A stretch of DNA of 64,000 bases from Sporanaerobium hydrogeniformans (GCF_002735925.1 NZ_PEDL01000004.1:62001-126000); one strand, 5' to 3'; positions 24,116 through 33,311 are shown, counted from the stretch's first letter. Program-made: numbers and translations. The notes: a model not told the origin generated them from the sequence alone.

Positions 24116-25009
24116 CTACACCTTCAAATGTTTATGTACAGAAACGCCACTACCTATTAATCCGATACCAATGCCTATACTTAAGTAAATAGGAATAAGT
24201 TCTCTCATGATTTCTTTTACTTCTAATAGATGGAAACCATTTAATAAGCTTAATAGATGAGTTATCATAAACTCATGAACACTATTATAAAGTAGAATTA
24301 TACATACAATTGAAACAAGGGAACCTATAAAACCAATGACAATTCCTTCTATCAGAAATGGTAAACGAATAAACCAGTCTGTGGCACCTATATATTTCAT
24401 AATATTAATTTCTTTTCGTCTAATATAAACTGTTAACTTAATGGTGTTGGCCATTAACAGTAAACCAATAATAATTAGGCAAACACTTATCCCCCATGAA
24501 ACATAATTCACTGTATGATTAAGCTTCATAAAAATATCTGTTTCCTTTTGCAAATAGACAATTTCTAACTCACTATATTTTTTTAAACTCTCTGCTACTT
24601 GATCTTGAAATTCTATACTTTCAACCGTAAGTTCAAAGGATGCAGGAAGAGGATTATCTTTTTGAAAATCTTCAAATAAGGTATCACTTTCACTGTCATC
24701 ACTAAAAATCTTAAGTGCTTCTTCCTTTGAAATATATTCTATATGGGTAATATGTGGAATGTTATTAAGCTCTTGCTGAATGGTTAAAATACGTTGTTCT
24801 TCTACTCCATCCTTTACATAAGCGGTAATACCGAACTTTGTTTCTACCTGTTTCAAGATGGTATCTATGTTGCTTCCTAAAGCATAGGAAACACCTAATA
24901 TCAATAAACAAAGTACAATAGTGCCTGCAGAAGCTAACGCCATGATTCTATTTTTCCATAAGCTTATAATACCCTCTTTAAATAAATACTTGAGAGTATT
25001 CCATTTCAT
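24116..25009 (-). CDS. ftsX: Cell-division permease FtsX
   Basis: A 297-residue four-helix membrane protein that forms a complex with FtsE and transmits ATP-driven movement to an outside hydrolase. N-terminal helix at about 20-45, an extracytoplasmic domain to about 160, then three helices (about 170-290). The ATG at 25009 is chosen because it lies eight bases from AAGGAGG; another ATG two codons earlier is too close to it. The gene overlaps the end of ftsE by 32 bases, so expression is coupled. Confidence 0.93.
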   Translation of the reverse strand: MKWNTLKYLFKEGIISLWKNRIMALASAGTIVLCLLILGVSYALGSNIDTILKQVETKFGITAYVKDGVEEQRILTIQQELNNIPHITHIEYISKEEALKIFSDDSESDTLFEDFQKDNPLPASFELTVESIEFQDQVAESLKKYSELEIVYLQKETDIFMKLNHTVNYVSWGISVCLIIIGLLLMANTIKLTVYIRRKEINIMKYIGATDWFIRLPFLIEGIVIGFIGSLVSIVCIILLYNSVHEFMITHLLSLLNGFHLLEVKEIMRELIPIYLSIGIGIGLIGSGVSVHKHLKV

Positions 25010-25685
25010 CGTCATAGCCTCCTTCTTGTATATCCTTCACTATATTGCCTTCTCTAATCTCTATGACCCTCTTTTTAAGGGAGTTAACAATCTCACGCTC
25101 ATGTGTTGCCATGACAATAGTCACTCCCCTTTTATTGATATCTTGTAAGCAGTTCATAATTTCCCAAGACGTAGCAGGGTCTAAGTTCCCTGTAGGCTCA
25201 TCTGCAATGAGAATAGGGCTATTGTTGACAATAGCACGTGCTAGGGCTGTTCGCTGCTGTTCCCCCCCCGAAAGCTCATTAGGATAACACCTTGCTTTTC
25301 GGGCAAGACCAACAAGCCCTAGCACAATAGGGACATTTTTACGAATATCTCTCCCACTTGCCCCTACAATTTGCATGGCAAAGGCCACATTTTCATAAAC
25401 CGTTTTATTAGGAAGCAACCTAAAGTCTTGAAAAACAATCCCTATATCTCTTCTTAGATAAGGAATTTGCTTTGGTTTTAGCTTGGTTACATCTTTATTA
25501 TTAATGATAATCTTACCATGGGTCGGTTCAATTTCCTTTAAAAGAAGTTTTAATAAGGTGGACTTCCCTGAGCCACTATTCCCAGTAATAAATACAAATT
25601 CTCCCTTCTCGATACTTAGGTTTGTATTATTTAACCCCACTGCCCCATTGGAATAAACCTTTGATACATTTTGTAAGTAAATCAT
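24978..25685 (-). CDS. ftsE: Cell-division ATPase FtsE
   Basis: A 235-residue ABC ATPase. Walker A TGNSGSGKST, signature LSGGEQQR, Walker B ILIADEPTGNLDP and switch His in ATHE are intact, with the FtsE-type opening MIYLQNVSKVYSNGAVGLNN. It overlaps ftsX and lies 18 bases after the CdaR-type regulator gene. Slightly longer at the C-terminus than the usual 228 residues, with an acidic tail. Confidence 0.95.
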   Translation of the reverse strand: MIYLQNVSKVYSNGAVGLNNTNLSIEKGEFVFITGNSGSGKSTLLKLLLKEIEPTHGKIIINNKDVTKLKPKQIPYLRRDIGIVFQDFRLLPNKTVYENVAFAMQIVGASGRDIRKNVPIVLGLVGLARKARCYPNELSGGEQQRTALARAIVNNSPILIADEPTGNLDPATSWEIMNCLQDINKRGVTIVMATHEREIVNSLKKRVIEIREGNIVKDIQEGGYDDEMEYSQVFI

Positions 25686-25703
25686 ATGCTATCCACCAAG
25701 TTT

Positions 25704-26801
25704 CTACATTCTATTTTGACTTTGTCTCTCCATATAATCCATATATTGACTTACCATAATTGTAATCTTAAATACAATGGCATCGTCAAATTGACGAAGG
25801 TCTAGACCTGTTGTTTTTAATAATTTATCTAAACGATACACAAGAGTATTTCTGTGAATATAAAGTTGTCTTGAAGTTTCAGACACATTTAAACTGTTTT
25901 CAAAGAATTTGTTAACAGTTGTTAAGGTTTCTTCGTCAAAGCTATCTACACGCTTGTCCTTTAATACCTCTTTGATAAAAAGCTTGCAAAGTGAAAGTGG
26001 CAATTGGTAAATAATACGACCAATTCCCAGTTTTGCATAATGTGAAATATGCCCTTCGCAGTTAAAGATTTTACCTACTTCAAGAGCCATTGTAGCTTCT
26101 TTGTAAGAGTTAGATACATCTTTTAAGTCATTAACAGCTGCACCTACTGCTACATAAACCTTGCTCATAGCTTCTGCACTTAAGGTATCATAAATCATCT
26201 TTGCGTAACCTTCTATTTCAGCAGAATCATCTGACATCACTTCTTTTACTAAAATCATGTTCTTTTCATCTACAGCTGTTACAAAATCTCTTGTTTTGTC
26301 TGGGAAAATATTACGAAGGATATCTGAAACATTGTTATCTTTTTTATCATCACATTCAATAAGAAAAACAACACGACGTACATTATTTTTAATATGAAGT
26401 TTTTTTGCACGTGTATAAATATCTACTAAAAGTAAGTTATCTAAAAGAAGATTTTTGATAAAATTATCGCGATCAAAACGTTCCTTATAAGCTACTAGTA
26501 AACTTTTAATTTGGAAGGTTACAATTTTACCTAATTTATAAGCTTCATCATCTACCCCACTTACTGATAAAACATACTCTACTAAATATTCATCATAAAT
26601 TTTGAAATAATGAGAGCCTTGCATCTCTTGGCTATCCGCTTGAGAATTAATAAAGGCTTCTACTTGTGGTACATATTCTCCTACATTATTGCTAATTGTA
26701 GAAACAACGATTTTTGACTCTGCATCAATAATGCAAAAATCACGGCGTGTAATATTTTTTAGTCCGTCTATTGTACTTTGTAAAATTTGATTGGAAATCA
26801 T
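25704..26801 (-). CDS. cdaR: CdaR/PucR-type transcription regulator
   Basis: A 365-residue regulator. The first 110 residues look like the sugar-diacid recognition domain (QILQSTIDGLKNITRRDFCIID). A GGDEF-like middle follows, then the C-terminal PucR helix-turn-helix with the family signature NVSETSRQLYIHRNTLVYRLDKL (about residues 313-335, given in part as NVSETSRQLYIHRNT). In Gram-negatives CdaR responds to sugar diacids such as glycerate. Here it heads an FtsEX-M23 operon, so its signal may be different. The link is positional only. Confidence 0.88.
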   Translation of the reverse strand: MISNQILQSTIDGLKNITRRDFCIIDAESKIVVSTISNNVGEYVPQVEAFINSQADSQEMQGSHYFKIYDEYLVEYVLSVSGVDDEAYKLGKIVTFQIKSLLVAYKERFDRDNFIKNLLLDNLLLVDIYTRAKKLHIKNNVRRVVFLIECDDKKDNNVSDILRNIFPDKTRDFVTAVDEKNMILVKEVMSDDSAEIEGYAKMIYDTLSAEAMSKVYVAVGAAVNDLKDVSNSYKEATMALEVGKIFNCEGHISHYAKLGIGRIIYQLPLSLCKLFIKEVLKDKRVDSFDEETLTTVNKFFENSLNVSETSRQLYIHRNTLVYRLDKLLKTTGLDLRQFDDAIVFKITIMVSQYMDYMERQSQNRM

Positions 26802-26920
26802 ATCTATCAGCTCCTAAATTCAAATGATATAACTATTTTATCTTACCTTCTATTTTATCCTATAATAGTTCAAAAAAAAAGCTTAAATGAAAAAAACCTT
26901 ACAGTAATCTCTTCTTTCTT

Positions 26921-26959
26921 ACAAAAAAGCCATAGGATATTAAAGTATCCTATGGCTTT
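26921..26959 (-). terminator. Terminator of the MsmK/UgpC-type gene
   Basis: Fourteen-base perfect arms AAAGCCATAGGATA (26926-26939) and TATCCTATGGCTTT (26946-26959), followed on the minus strand by TTTTTTGT. Confidence 0.92.
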
Positions 26960-26982
26960 TGTCTCTATTCATTAAGCAATCA

Positions 26983-28095
26983 CTAGTTTGTAATTGTCTT
27001 TTGTGTTTCTAAATCAAATGCGTGGATTTTTGTTATATCAATTGCAATATCCACTTTATCATCTACTACAGCTGTACAAGATGCTGGGAAGCAACCTGTG
27101 ATGTTGTTGCCTTCGCAAACCATGTAGTAGTTCTTTTCTGCACCAAGCATTTCAACTACTTCTACAGTTGCTGTTGCATAAGCATAATTTGGTTTTTGTT
27201 CTTCAAATAAAGTTGAAGGCTCAGCGATATCGCCAGGACGGATACCCATCATAACATCTTTGCCTACGTAAGGAGCTAATTTCTTAGCTTTTTCAGGAAC
27301 TACTGGTACTTCTACTGAACCAAAGGTAAGCGCAAGACCTTCTCCTCTCTTCACAACTTTAGCTTCAATCATATTCATTTGTGGTGAACCGATGAATCCA
27401 GCTACGAAAAGGTTTTGTGGTTCACTAAATAATTTACTTGGTGAATCTACTTGTTGGATTACACCATCTTTTAATACTACGATACGTGTACCAAGTGTCA
27501 TCGCTTCGATTTGGTCATGTGTAACATAGATAAATGTTGTTTGTAATCTATGGTGCATTTTAGAAATTTCTGTTCTCATTTGCACACGAAGTTTTGCATC
27601 AAGGTTTGATAAAGGTTCGTCCATTAAGAATACTTTTGGCTCACGAACGATTGCACGACCCATAGCAACACGTTGTCTTTGACCACCTGATAATGCTTTT
27701 GGTTTACGATCTAAGCATTGGTCAATGTCAAGGATTTTAGCTGCTTCACGTACACGACGGTCGATTTCTTCTTTTGGAGTCTTACGAAGTTTTAAACCAA
27801 ATGCCATGTTGTCATATACAGTCATATGTGGATATAACGCATAGTTTTGGAATACCATCGCGATATCACGATCTTTAGGTGCCACATCGTTACAAAGCTT
27901 GTCACCAATCCATAATTCACCAGAAGAAATTTCCTCAAGACCAGCGATCATACGAAGCGTTGTTGACTTACCACAGCCTGAAGGACCTACGAAAATGATA
28001 AATTCTTTGTCTTCAATATCTAAGTTAAAGTCTTTAACCGCTACGAAACCATTAGAGTATTTTTTTACAATGTTTTTTAATTTTAAGCCTGCCAT
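26983..28095 (-). CDS. msmK: Sugar ABC transporter ATPase, MsmK/UgpC/MalK type
   Basis: A 370-residue ATPase with N-terminal ABC domain (Walker A GPSGCGKST, signature LSGGQRQR, Walker B VFLMDEPLSNLDAKLR) and a C-terminal TOBE/OB regulatory domain from about residue 240 (MGIRPGDI). This class serves several sugar importers from one gene, and here it indeed stands alone without permease or binding protein, with its own terminator. Likely a shared ATPase for oligosaccharide importers elsewhere in the genome (inference from family and context). Confidence 0.94.
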   Translation of the reverse strand: MAGLKLKNIVKKYSNGFVAVKDFNLDIEDKEFIIFVGPSGCGKSTTLRMIAGLEEISSGELWIGDKLCNDVAPKDRDIAMVFQNYALYPHMTVYDNMAFGLKLRKTPKEEIDRRVREAAKILDIDQCLDRKPKALSGGQRQRVAMGRAIVREPKVFLMDEPLSNLDAKLRVQMRTEISKMHHRLQTTFIYVTHDQIEAMTLGTRIVVLKDGVIQQVDSPSKLFSEPQNLFVAGFIGSPQMNMIEAKVVKRGEGLALTFGSVEVPVVPEKAKKLAPYVGKDVMMGIRPGDIAEPSTLFEEQKPNYAYATATVEVVEMLGAEKNYYMVCEGNNITGCFPASCTAVVDDKVDIAIDITKIHAFDLETQKTITN

Positions 28096-28379
28096 AAGAT
28101 TTTCCCCCTTAGTTTGGAATTAATTATTATCTCGTTGGACTTAATTTACTATACTATATTTGACTTCGCCAAACTATTGACTATTTTTATAAAAAGCTTT
28201 TACCTGTTTTGGATAATAGTCCCAAACTCCCTTTACACCTTTATAGGGTACCTCTAAAAAACCATCTTTACGTAGTATTTTCTATAGATTTTATAGCCTA
28301 TTTTAGTAATTAATTGACATAAACCCGCCTTATAGACAATTTATCTAATCTTTTTCCGTTTTTTTAAGTACTTTCTCTA
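28096..28379. other. Intergenic region with a short coding-like remnant
   Basis: A 284-base gap upstream of the MsmK-type gene. On the minus strand 28281-28174 reads as 35 codons without a start, beginning KILRKDGF and ending YKNSQ then TAG, with a protein-like composition (see findings). The msmK promoter must lie here, probably with a TATAGT -10 near 28150, but no convincing -35 is visible. Confidence 0.3.
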
Positions 28380-29120
28380 TTATTTACGTAATAAAACATA
28401 GAGAAGAAACTTTGGCAAGACTAACATCCTTCCAAAACGACTAGGTTCTTTCACAAGACGATAAAACCATTCAAGGCCTAGCTTTTGATAAATAAAAGGT
28501 GCCCTTTTAACAACTCCAGCCATTACATCGAGACTACCACCTACCCCTATAGCAACGCGTATGTGGGTTAATTTATCTTTATTTTCTTCTATCCAAATTT
28601 CTTGTTTAGGTGCTCCTAATGCAACTAAAAGAATGTTGGCACCCGAAGCATTAATAGCCTCTATAATCCTCTCACTCTCCTCAGGTTTAAAATAACCATC
28701 ATGAGTACCTACGATTTGAATACCTGGATAAAGCTTTCTCATTTCTTCTGCTGCCTTATTGGCAATACCTGGCTTACTCCCTAAAAAATAATATTTATAA
28801 CCATTAGAAACAGCCTCTTTCATGGTATTTTGTACCATGTCATAACCTGCTACACGTTCTTTCAGTGTATTTCCTCTTAAAAACTTAGATGCAATCACTA
28901 CACCTATCCCATCTGGTACTACTAAGTCTGCTTTATTTAATATAGAAGAAAGTCGTTCATTTTCTCTAGCAGTCATAATAATTTCAGGATTAGGTGTAAA
29001 AACTAAGTGCACTTTGTCTCCTTTTGTAAACTGCTGAATTTGACCAATTGCCTCTCTCATTGTAACATTACAAACTGGAATATCCATAATTACTATTTTT
29101 TCACATTGTTTTTTATCCAT
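28380..29120 (-). CDS. WecG/TagA/CpsF-family glycosyltransferase
   Basis: A 246-residue GT26-type enzyme. TagA adds N-acetylmannosamine to lipid-linked N-acetylglucosamine, the committing step of wall polymers. The signature is clear: FTPNPEIIMTA, DGIGVV, YYFLGSKPG, VALGAPKQEIWI and the GVGGSLDVMAG segment. The ATG at 29120 follows GGGAGG; the ATG at 29132 would place that site inside the gene. The DUF5693 gene lies 26 bases upstream. It is plausible as the second glycosyltransferase of the wall-polymer pathway whose other genes are at 43-51 kb. Confidence 0.93.
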   Translation of the reverse strand: MDKKQCEKIVIMDIPVCNVTMREAIGQIQQFTKGDKVHLVFTPNPEIIMTARENERLSSILNKADLVVPDGIGVVIASKFLRGNTLKERVAGYDMVQNTMKEAVSNGYKYYFLGSKPGIANKAAEEMRKLYPGIQIVGTHDGYFKPEESERIIEAINASGANILLVALGAPKQEIWIEENKDKLTHIRVAIGVGGSLDVMAGVVKRAPFIYQKLGLEWFYRLVKEPSRFGRMLVLPKFLLYVLLRK

Positions 29121-29146
29121 GTTGCCTCCCATTTCTTAAAACCTTA

Positions 29147-31087
29147 TCACTCTTTGTGACAGGGATAGTGTTTTTGAAAGTAAGAAATAACCCAATTAGT
29201 AAGAACAAGTAAAACAAGTCCTATAGCTATCCCTAGAATTATACCATAACTACTACGTAATAGGGAAATAAGAAGTGGCGTATGAATATGAGCATAGGTG
29301 TTGACTAATGAAACTGGACCTATGGCTCCTAATGCTACTAAAGGTAAATACTTATCTTGGTAACCCCAACACAAAACCAGCAATAGGAAGGGATAACCAA
29401 TTAAAAATTCTTTTGTACGTGGTCTAACACCTAAGCATTTGGTAAGCGTATCACGGATGATTTTTTCAAAGTGGGGTACCTCTGCACTATTGCCACTCCG
29501 AATGGCATAAATCAAAAAGAAAAGTGTTAATATACCCATGATAATGAGCGCTAAATACGTCACCTTGCATTGCATAAGCTCTCTTATAGAGTGCTTCTCT
29601 TCCTCATGGTATTTATAAAATAAAATCAGTACAATACCTAGTATAGGCAAAAGATAGGCAAGCTTTACTCCACTAAAAAGGTCAATGCCTAAACTATAAC
29701 TTGTCCTTGAAAGAGTTCCAATAATCGTTAAACCTCCACCAAAGGAGATAAGGCAGATTTTAAGTAATGCCCCTATTCCCTGAATATAATCACGTTTTTG
29801 AGGTTTCACCTCTGTTACAACCGCATAAACAGGACAAATAATAGCCCCAAATAAAGCCATTAACTTAAGTCCTAATCCCCATCTCGTATAAAGTATAAGA
29901 CTATAACCGATTATTCCCACTATAGCCAGTCCATAGCCCAGCCCTCTTCTATTAAAATCATCCATTAGTAATACAAAAAAACCAATGGCACCTAATCCAG
30001 CTATAAAACTCACTAGAATATCTGTGCTAACTGTTCTAGCCCCTGGTTTCAGTTCATCATACTGCTGAGTAACTCCTACCTCATAGCCTGCTTTTTCTGC
30101 TTCTTTTTTAAATGAAGTTATAAGCTCTAACAAACTTTCTTCATCCTGAATTGCCATTCGCTCCTGCTGAGGTAGGTTAAATAAAAAAGCACGGTCTTTC
30201 CTTTCCTTAAGTGCTAATTTATAGCGATTCAATGTATCTAATGTAGAAAAGCTCTTAAGGTTATCATCTCCAAATTCTCGAACAACAGGATAAGTACCCG
30301 TATGATTATAAACACTTTTTACCAAGGCAATAAATCCTTTTTGCTTATGAGCTAGGAATTCTCTAAAAAACACCCCTTTTTCAGCTACTAACTTGATAAG
30401 CTCAGGTGAATCATAATCCGAAATCCTATCTTCTAAGAAATACAAAGGTCCTATAGAAGGAAGTTTGTTGATTTCTGAGACTATATAGGCGGCTGTTTCC
30501 TCTAATCCCTTTGGCCAAGCTCTAAGCCCTAAGCAAATTTCATACCCCAGGTTTGCACCTACCTGAATCCCTTCTTCTGGAAAACCTACACCAATGGTTG
30601 TTAAACTACTTTCATCGCGTACCTCAATATAAGTTTCATCCTCTACGTTAAAGCTTCTATTAGGAATTCCTTTATGAGTTAAATGTCCTTTTATTCGTTC
30701 AGCGATAGCCGGTTCTTTTACCACAATATAAATAAAAGGTGCCTTTATCTGTGGTATGGCTTTTGAAATGTTTGCTTCTTCATAACCTGCTAACACCCTT
30801 ATATGCCCCTGCTTTGCTTCATTATCTAAAGAGCCTTTCCCTTGAGGTAATAAGGTGTTTTCTTTTATAAATAAAGTTGTAGCCCCTGCTTCTTTGAACT
30901 GAATGAGCAAATCACCAATTTCTTGATCCTTCTCTTGTGACATATTTAAAATATCTTCATAACGAATACCAATACGCACACCTTGCTCTTGACCTTCAAT
31001 AGCTATACGTCTTCCCCCTATAACCAGACATACTATAAAGGATAGCATCATCAAACCCTGTATGAATGTTCGCTCTAGCTTTCTCAT
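29147..31087 (-). CDS. DUF5693 family membrane protein
   Basis: A 646-residue protein with one N-terminal helix (about 8-26), a soluble extracytoplasmic domain of about 320 residues (GVRIGIRYEDILNMSQ ... VGVGFPEEGIQ), and about eight helices from residue 350 to the end. It matches DUF5693 proteins, which in many Clostridia and Paenibacilli sit beside csaB and a TagA-like transferase. Here the TagA-like gene follows, while csaB is about 18 kb away. A role in pyruvylated wall-polymer assembly is inferred from that pattern only. Confidence 0.85.
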   Translation of the reverse strand: MRKLERTFIQGLMMLSFIVCLVIGGRRIAIEGQEQGVRIGIRYEDILNMSQEKDQEIGDLLIQFKEAGATTLFIKENTLLPQGKGSLDNEAKQGHIRVLAGYEEANISKAIPQIKAPFIYIVVKEPAIAERIKGHLTHKGIPNRSFNVEDETYIEVRDESSLTTIGVGFPEEGIQVGANLGYEICLGLRAWPKGLEETAAYIVSEINKLPSIGPLYFLEDRISDYDSPELIKLVAEKGVFFREFLAHKQKGFIALVKSVYNHTGTYPVVREFGDDNLKSFSTLDTLNRYKLALKERKDRAFLFNLPQQERMAIQDEESLLELITSFKKEAEKAGYEVGVTQQYDELKPGARTVSTDILVSFIAGLGAIGFFVLLMDDFNRRGLGYGLAIVGIIGYSLILYTRWGLGLKLMALFGAIICPVYAVVTEVKPQKRDYIQGIGALLKICLISFGGGLTIIGTLSRTSYSLGIDLFSGVKLAYLLPILGIVLILFYKYHEEEKHSIRELMQCKVTYLALIIMGILTLFFLIYAIRSGNSAEVPHFEKIIRDTLTKCLGVRPRTKEFLIGYPFLLLVLCWGYQDKYLPLVALGAIGPVSLVNTYAHIHTPLLISLLRSSYGIILGIAIGLVLLVLTNWVISYFQKHYPCHKE

Positions 31088-31149
31088 CCATTATTCCTCC
31101 CACTTCTCCGTTGTAAAGCTATTTTGTGCAAATGAGAGGAAATTCATAC

Positions 31150-31191
31150 CAATTAAAAGGCATAGATAAGTAAACTTTATCTATGCCTTTT
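31150..31191 (-). terminator. Terminator of the arsenic operon
   Basis: Perfect 15-base arms AAAAGGCATAGATAA (31155-31169) and TTATCTATGCCTTTT (31177-31191), just after arsC. Confidence 0.88.
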
Positions 31192-31212
31192 CAATCAACT
31201 ACTTATTTCGTT

Positions 31213-31623
31213 TTATTTAAATACACCTGACTCTATCCTAGTCTTTAAATCTAAAACCTTTTTTTCAATAAGCTGTGCTGTCTTTATGAATTCTGCATCT
31301 TCTTTTCCTGACGGATCACTTAAGCCCCAATCTTCTCTATAGCGACAGGGTAAACTAGGACATTCTACATTACATCCCATTGTAACCACAATATCTACCT
31401 CTGGTATATCTGTTAAGAGTTTACTCTTTTGTGTTTCATTCATGTCTATGCCATAAAGCTCCTTAATAATCCTTACTGCATCTTGATTAATTTCAGGTCT
31501 TTGCTCTGTACCTGCTGAATAGCTTTCAAAAATTTCACTCCCTAAATGTTTTCCTAAGGCTTCCGCCATTTGTGATCTACAAGAGTTGTGAACACATATA
31601 AAAGCTACTTTTAACTTTTGCAT
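31213..31623 (-). CDS. arsC: Arsenate reductase, thioredoxin-coupled type
   Basis: A 136-residue low-molecular-weight phosphatase-fold enzyme that reduces arsenate to arsenite. The P-loop reads CVHNSCRS (Cys10, Arg16), and the redox pair lies in MGCNVECPSLPC (Cys84, Cys88), followed by EDWGLSDPSG as in the family. The ATG at 31623 is placed correctly behind AAAGGAG; upstream in-frame ATGs are too close or lack a site. Last gene of the arsR-permease-thioredoxin-arsC operon. Confidence 0.94.
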   Translation of the reverse strand: MQKLKVAFICVHNSCRSQMAEALGKHLGSEIFESYSAGTEQRPEINQDAVRIIKELYGIDMNETQKSKLLTDIPEVDIVVTMGCNVECPSLPCRYREDWGLSDPSGKEDAEFIKTAQLIEKKVLDLKTRIESGVFK

Positions 31624-31661
31624 CGATTTCATTCTCCTTTTTGTCAAATCATTTTGTAGTA

Positions 31662-31895
31662 TTATTTACACATATATGTTTCCATGTCTTTCTTAGAAAG
31701 CATTCTTCCTGCTGAAACTACCTTTTCATCAATTACAAGGGCAGGTAAACTCATAATACCATATCTCATCTGTTCCTTAATGTCTGTTACTTTATCAAGT
31801 GTTGCATCCAGTCCTTGTTCTTTGATAATTTCTTCTGCATAAGCATACATCCTCGTACATTTTGAGCAACAAGCTCCAAAAACTTTAATATGCAT
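31662..31895 (-). CDS. Small thioredoxin-like redox protein
   Basis: A 77-residue redox-active disulfide protein (thioredoxin_3 type). The active site is ACCSKC near the N-terminus, and the cis-proline loop SLPALVID and VVSAGRM follow. Such proteins are commonly encoded beside DUF318-type permeases in metal or arsenic loci. Two adjacent ATGs (31895, 31898) fit the AAGGAG site equally well. It lies between the permease and arsC and could reduce ArsC or hand over a thiol-bound ligand. Confidence 0.88.
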   Translation of the reverse strand: MHIKVFGACCSKCTRMYAYAEEIIKEQGLDATLDKVTDIKEQMRYGIMSLPALVIDEKVVSAGRMLSKKDMETYMCK

Positions 31896-31915
31896 CATCC
31901 TATCTCCTTTCTTTT

Positions 31916-32920
31916 TCAGAGCATTAAAAATGAAAAAATATTAAATGCGTATCCAATAATGATAATGCCTACTATAACAATTCCTACAAATAGAGCAAGT
32001 AACCTTGGCTTAATAACGTTTTTAAGCATAATAAGAGATGGTAAAGATAAGGTAGTTACTGCCATCATAAATGATAGAACTGTTCCTAGTCCCACTCCCT
32101 TATAGAGTAAGGCTTCTGATATGGGTATGGTTCCAAAAATATCGGCATACATAGGAGCACCTACAAGAGTTGCAATGAGAACTGAAAAAACATTTTCTTG
32201 ACCGAGCACTGCTGAAATAATGGGTGCTGGCACCCAGTTATGAATAAGTGCCCCTATTCCAACTCCTAGGAGTACATATTTCCATACTCTTATAAAAATC
32301 TCGTTTACTTGATCTTTGGAATAATTGAATCTGTCCTTTTTAGTTAAGGTTGGTAATGTAATGTCTATTTTCCCCTCTACATGTTCAAATACAAATGGCT
32401 CTATATACTTTTCTACCTTTAACCTACTGATAATGGTCCCCCCTACTACAGCTAAGATGATTCCAACTACTACATAAGTTATTGCAATACTCCAGTTAAA
32501 AATGCTAGCTAATAATAAGACAGATGCCAAATCTACCAATGGAGAAGAGATGAGAAATGAGAAACTTACTCCTATGGGTAAGCCTGCTTGTGTAAATCCA
32601 ATAAACAAGGGAATGCTAGAGCAACTACAGAACGGGGTTACTGTTCCTAATAGTGCTCCCATGATGTTTCCACTTATCCCATTAAATTTACCTAAAATCT
32701 TTTTCGTCTTCTCTGGTGGAAAGTAACTTTGTATATAAGAAATCATAAAGATGAGTACTCCTAATAAAATGAAAATCTTTAGGGTGTCATATATAAAGAA
32801 GTGTATGCTTCCTCCTATTCTAGTTGTAATATTTAGGTCAAACACCTCTTCAACAAACCATTGTATCAAGCCATACAACCACTTCATCTGGAGTAACTGT
32901 TCATTCATCCATGTAAACAT
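31916..32920 (-). CDS. DUF318-type permease (ArsP/YraQ family)
   Basis: A 334-residue protein with eight to ten helices. The family hallmark TPFCSCSSIPLFIGF lies in the third helix and SSPLVDLAS follows; a second half begins after a charged loop (IDITLPTLTKKDRF). ArsP relatives export trivalent organoarsenicals, while others are linked to thioredoxin-like partners with unknown cargo. The ATG at 32920 sits behind GGGAGG. No ArsB or Acr3 pump is present in this operon, so this permease is the only candidate arsenic exporter here. Confidence 0.9.
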   Translation of the reverse strand: MFTWMNEQLLQMKWLYGLIQWFVEEVFDLNITTRIGGSIHFFIYDTLKIFILLGVLIFMISYIQSYFPPEKTKKILGKFNGISGNIMGALLGTVTPFCSCSSIPLFIGFTQAGLPIGVSFSFLISSPLVDLASVLLLASIFNWSIAITYVVVGIILAVVGGTIISRLKVEKYIEPFVFEHVEGKIDITLPTLTKKDRFNYSKDQVNEIFIRVWKYVLLGVGIGALIHNWVPAPIISAVLGQENVFSVLIATLVGAPMYADIFGTIPISEALLYKGVGLGTVLSFMMAVTTLSLPSLIMLKNVIKPRLLALFVGIVIVGIIIIGYAFNIFSFLML

Positions 32921-32922
32921 CC

Positions 32923-33243
32923 TCAACCCTCCCATTTTTCTTTACAAATGCAATCCTCCTTATGCGATAAAAGTTCTTCTACAAATTGCTTATACGCTAT
33001 AACCTTCGCTTCATTCAACTTATATTTCATCCAAATCCCATCTTTTCTTGCACTAACAAGCTCACATTGTGTTAACATTTTCATATGGTAGGATAACGTA
33101 GGCTGTGTAATGTTGAGCTTTTCAAGTATGTTACATGCACAAAGCTCACCGCAAGAAAGCATATCTATGATCTTTAATCTCGTTTCATCTGCTAACGCCT
33201 TGAGTAAAGGCACATATTCACTATAACTGTATTTCACACTCAT
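32923..33243 (-). CDS. arsR: ArsR/SmtB-family repressor
   Basis: A 106-residue winged-helix metalloregulator. The DNA-binding helix ITQPTLSYHMKML is typical, and GELCAC (ELCVC-type motif in the recognition region) provides the arsenite-binding cysteines; more cysteines lie in the tail (CICKEKW). First gene of the operon, with a palindrome and promoter immediately upstream. Its stop codon is separated from the permease start by two bases. Confidence 0.92.
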   Translation of the reverse strand: MSVKYSYSEYVPLLKALADETRLKIIDMLSCGELCACNILEKLNITQPTLSYHMKMLTQCELVSARKDGIWMKYKLNEAKVIAYKQFVEELLSHKEDCICKEKWEG

Positions 33244-33259
33244 TTCTCCTTTGCACAAC

Positions 33260-33311
33260 ATATAGATATCTATCTATATATTATATTACTTAGCACATAG
33301 ATAGGTGTCAA
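33260..33311 (-). promoter_or_regulatory. ars operon promoter and candidate ArsR operator
   Basis: Minus-strand TTGACA (33311-33306), 17-base spacer and TAATAT (33288-33283). Between the -10 box and the ribosome site lies a palindrome, ATAGATATCTAT at 33262-33273, with related ATAGATA units on both sides. The position suits repression by ArsR. Confidence 0.65.
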
